From Cytophagales bacterium (GTDB taxonomy: Bacteria > Bacteroidota > Bacteroidia > Cytophagales > Spirosomataceae), in NCBI GenBank assembly GCA_028868395.1, contig JAGWUO010000032.1, positions 1 through 8,755 of the forward strand: a stretch of 8,755 bases of DNA, given 5' to 3'. The notes beneath the pieces were generated by a model. It made no database searches. It was not told the DNA's origin and saw nothing but the letters and a program-made list of their open reading frames with translations. Shown in pieces: positions 6,154 through 8,755 of the stretch. Each line of letters begins with the position of its first letter. Positions within the stretch are counted from its first letter, which is position 1. The position numbers and the translations under genes are program-made.

Positions 6154-8755
6154 ATGAAATTATTTGCATTCATAGGCCTTTTCTTGCCTTTTGGCATGTT
6201 ATCTCAAGTATCTATTCAGTCTATATCTGTCGAGAATCAACAAAATCCCATTGGAATAGGCGTATCGCATCCTCGTTTTTCTTGGAAGTTGAGTTCAATA
6301 AATCGCAATGAATCTCAGTCTGCTTACGCTATCCAAGTACTAGAAGGGAAAAAGTTAGTTTGGAAATCAGGCAAGGTAGTTTCGTCTACTTCTCTATTTG
6401 TTCCTTATGCAGGTGAAGCACTGAAAAGTAATACTAAATACGCCTGTAAATTACAGGTTTGGAATGCAAATGGAAAGGCAAGTAAAGAGGCGACGACTTC
6501 CTTTACCACTGCTTTATTAAATCAGCAGGATTGGAAGGCGAAATGGATTAGTTCAGGTTTGCCTGCTGATACGGTAAATGGACGAGTTCCATTTTTTTCG
6601 AATCAATTTTTTATTAAAAAATCGGTTAGTTCTGTAAGAGCTTTTGTGACAGCTAAAGGTGCATATGAAGCCCAAATCAATGGTTCTCGAGTAGGGGATT
6701 CTTATTTAAATCCGGGTTGGACTAGTTATAATAAGCATTTACAATACCAGGTGTATGATTTGACGAATCAGGTTAAACAAGGTACTAATGAAATTCAGGT
6801 ACAATTGGGTAGCGGTTGGTATCGATCACGTTTAGGCTGGCAGAATAATCAAAATTATTATGGATCTCAGACGGCATTGCTTTGGCAATTAGAAATTAGC
6901 TATCAAGATGGTACTAAGGAAACTGTTATTTCTGATAAGAATTGGCAAACGGGATATACCTCTATTCTTTCCTCTGAGATATATGATGGGGAACATATTG
7001 ATACGCGAATTCAGTCAAAAATAATCAGTAACGCGATTGAGGTTGCCGGAAATTATACAGCACTAGAAGCGCAGATTAATGAGCCTATTAAGAAGCAAGA
7101 AACCTTGACTGTAAAACGCGTTTTAACTAGTCCTAAGGGCTATAAGATCATAGATTTTGGTCAAAATGTTGTCGGCTGGGTGAAGCTCCAGGTTAAAGGA
7201 AAATCAGGCCAAAAACTGGTATTGAGACACGTGGAAATGTTGGATAAAAAAGGAGAACCCTATTTTGAAAACCTACGTTCGGCTAAGGCATTGGCTACTT
7301 ACGAATTGAATGGGGAACAGCAAACAATTGAACCTCATTTTACCTTCTTTGGCTTTCGCTATGTGCAAGTAGAGGGAATAGAGGTCAATCCTTCGGATTA
7401 CCAGGCGATTGCTTTGCATTCTGATATGGCCTCCACCGGATCTTTTGAGACTAGTAATCCACTCTTAAATCAATTACAATCCAATATTCGCTGGGGTCAA
7501 AAGGGGAATTTCTTGGACGTGCCTACGGATTGTCCACAACGGGATGAGCGTTTAGGATGGACTGGAGATGCGGAGGTTTTCTCCCGGACGGCTTCCTTTA
7601 ATTTTAATGTTAATCAGTTCTTTGCGAAATGGTTAAAGGATGTAAAAGCGGATCAATTCCCGAATGGGGCGGTTCCATTTGTGATTCCTGATATTTTAAA
7701 CAAGCCTAATGCGGGCCCTGAGGCTCAAAATGGAGCAGCAGGTTGGTCTGATGCGAGTATCATTATTCCCTACAATATCTATACGACCTACGGTGATAAA
7801 CAGATTTTGGAGAATCAATATGAAAGCATGAAAGCGTATTTGAATTATGTGCGCGGTGTGGCAAAGAATGATTTATGGAACACCGGTTTTCAATTTGCGG
7901 ATTGGTTATCGTATCGTGTGGATGATTCGAAAGGGATGATTGGTCAAAAATCAGCTGTAACGGATAATTATTTAGTGGCTCAATGTTTTTATGCCTATAA
8001 TACAGAATTGATGGTGAAAACAGCACGTATTCTAGGTAAAACGGAAGATTATAAAGAATGGGAAAAGCTTTTGGATCGCATTAAATTACAGTTTCAAAAG
8101 GAATTTATGACGGCCAATGGGCGTTTAATCTCGGATACACAAACAGCCTATATTCTAGCCTTGCAGTTTGATATGATTCCTGGGAATTTACGAGCTGCTG
8201 CTTTAGAGCGTTTAGTGAATAATATTAAAAGTTATCAATATCACTTGACTACCGGTTTCTTAGGCACGCCATTTTTAAATCCAGTGCTGACTCGTTTTGG
8301 CCGTAATGACGTGGCTTATGCATTATTATTACAAGATACCTATCCCTCTTGGCTTTATCCGGTGAAGGCGCATGGGGCGACCACCATTTGGGAACGTTGG
8401 GATTCGATGAAGCCTGATAGTACATTTCAGGATCCAGGAATGACTTCCTTTAATCATTATGCGTATGGTGCGATAGGGGATTGGATGTACCGTACGATTG
8501 GAGGAATTGACACCGAAGAATTTGATGGGGCTGGCTATAAGCAAATGGTCATTAAGCCTGAATTAGGCGGTAAATTAAACTATGCCAAAACTTCGCTTGA
8601 AACACCTTATGGAAAAGTTTCCACCGATTGGACAGTAAATTCAATGGGTTTTACCCTTAAAGTAGAGGTTCCAGTTAATACGAGTGCGACGGTCATTTTA
8701 CCTCCATTTGGGGCAAATAAACGCTCTCAAGATGGAGTTCAAATCACGGGCGACC
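6154..8755 (+). CDS. GH78 family alpha-L-rhamnosidase, C-terminal end missing
   Basis: Open from ATG 6154-6156 to the right edge: 867 residues, no stop reached. These enzymes release terminal alpha-L-rhamnose from plant, algal and bacterial glycans or flavonoid glycosides with inversion. Residues 1-18 are a signal peptide ending MLSQ, so the enzyme acts outside the cytoplasm. The domain order is that of bacterial rhamnosidases. A fibronectin-like N-terminal domain spans about 20-120. A beta domain follows with GAYEAQINGSRVGDSYLNPG (169-188) and GSGWYR. The next beta-sandwich carries IIDFGQNVVGWVKL (332-345). The (alpha/alpha)6 barrel starts near 430, and a C-terminal beta domain starts near 785. 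The catalytic segment DVPTDCPQRDERLGWTGDAE holds the predicted general acid E465 and D472, and TTIWERWDS holds the predicted base E747, so the active site looks intact. Only a short C-terminal piece should be missing; a T9SS tail beyond the edge cannot be excluded. It is divergent from the PQQ dehydrogenase. Confidence 0.95.
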   Translation, partial: MKLFAFIGLFLPFGMLSQVSIQSISVENQQNPIGIGVSHPRFSWKLSSINRNESQSAYAIQVLEGKKLVWKSGKVVSSTSLFVPYAGEALKSNTKYACKLQVWNANGKASKEATTSFTTALLNQQDWKAKWISSGLPADTVNGRVPFFSNQFFIKKSVSSVRAFVTAKGAYEAQINGSRVGDSYLNPGWTSYNKHLQYQVYDLTNQVKQGTNEIQVQLGSGWYRSRLGWQNNQNYYGSQTALLWQLEISYQDGTKETVISDKNWQTGYTSILSSEIYDGEHIDTRIQSKIISNAIEVAGNYTALEAQINEPIKKQETLTVKRVLTSPKGYKIIDFGQNVVGWVKLQVKGKSGQKLVLRHVEMLDKKGEPYFENLRSAKALATYELNGEQQTIEPHFTFFGFRYVQVEGIEVNPSDYQAIALHSDMASTGSFETSNPLLNQLQSNIRWGQKGNFLDVPTDCPQRDERLGWTGDAEVFSRTASFNFNVNQFFAKWLKDVKADQFPNGAVPFVIPDILNKPNAGPEAQNGAAGWSDASIIIPYNIYTTYGDKQILENQYESMKAYLNYVRGVAKNDLWNTGFQFADWLSYRVDDSKGMIGQKSAVTDNYLVAQCFYAYNTELMVKTARILGKTEDYKEWEKLLDRIKLQFQKEFMTANGRLISDTQTAYILALQFDMIPGNLRAAALERLVNNIKSYQYHLTTGFLGTPFLNPVLTRFGRNDVAYALLLQDTYPSWLYPVKAHGATTIWERWDSMKPDSTFQDPGMTSFNHYAYGAIGDWMYRTIGGIDTEEFDGAGYKQMVIKPELGGKLNYAKTSLETPYGKVSTDWTVNSMGFTLKVEVPVNTSATVILPPFGANKRSQDGVQITGD

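Noticed and set aside
7763..8026. 87-residue minus-strand open frame
   Set aside because: It lies opposite the barrel domain of the rhamnosidase; low-complexity H/N/S-rich translation with no domain.
8329..8544. 71-residue minus-strand open frame
   Set aside because: It is antisense to the rhamnosidase segment holding the conserved WERWDS motif, so it is a shadow.

Overview
The window looks like chromosomal DNA from a member of the Bacteroidota, most likely a gliding-type or aquatic lineage such as Cytophagales (inference). The evidence is AT-rich coding sequence, almost no Shine-Dalgarno sequences, two good matches to the Bacteroidota -7 promoter element TAnnTTTG, a tRNA gene without an encoded CCA end, and a protein with a C-terminal type IX secretion (T9SS) sorting signal. 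Two of the largest genes run off the window edges.

Layout, left to right. Positions 1-830 (minus strand) hold a partial HD-domain phosphohydrolase. It is separated by a short promoter region from a plus-strand tRNA with anticodon CAT (918-991) and its intrinsic terminator. A minus-strand transporter of the NRAMP superfamily follows (1035-2288), with an unusual metal-site sequence. From a divergent promoter region, two plus-strand genes lie 10 bp apart: a seven-helix membrane protein with an AraC-like C-terminus, and a small secreted protein with a T9SS-type tail. The second gene meets a minus-strand PQQ-dependent dehydrogenase carrying an inserted cytochrome c domain, tail to tail with no base between the stop codons. 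A 55-bp divergent intergenic region then leads to a plus-strand GH78 alpha-L-rhamnosidase, complete except for its C-terminal end.

How the genes may work together. The rhamnosidase and the quinoprotein are both exported and share a divergent promoter region. This fits extracytoplasmic breakdown of rhamnose-containing glycans, with sugar oxidation feeding electrons to the respiratory chain through cytochrome c; the functional link is inference. The membrane AraC-like protein and the T9SS-tailed protein form a probable two-gene operon of unknown function and are the best candidates here for something undescribed. The remaining genes look like ordinary housekeeping or transport functions. I saw no CRISPR array, insertion sequence, phage gene or defence system. 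No gene-free stretch exceeds about 90 bp once the two edge-truncated genes are counted.
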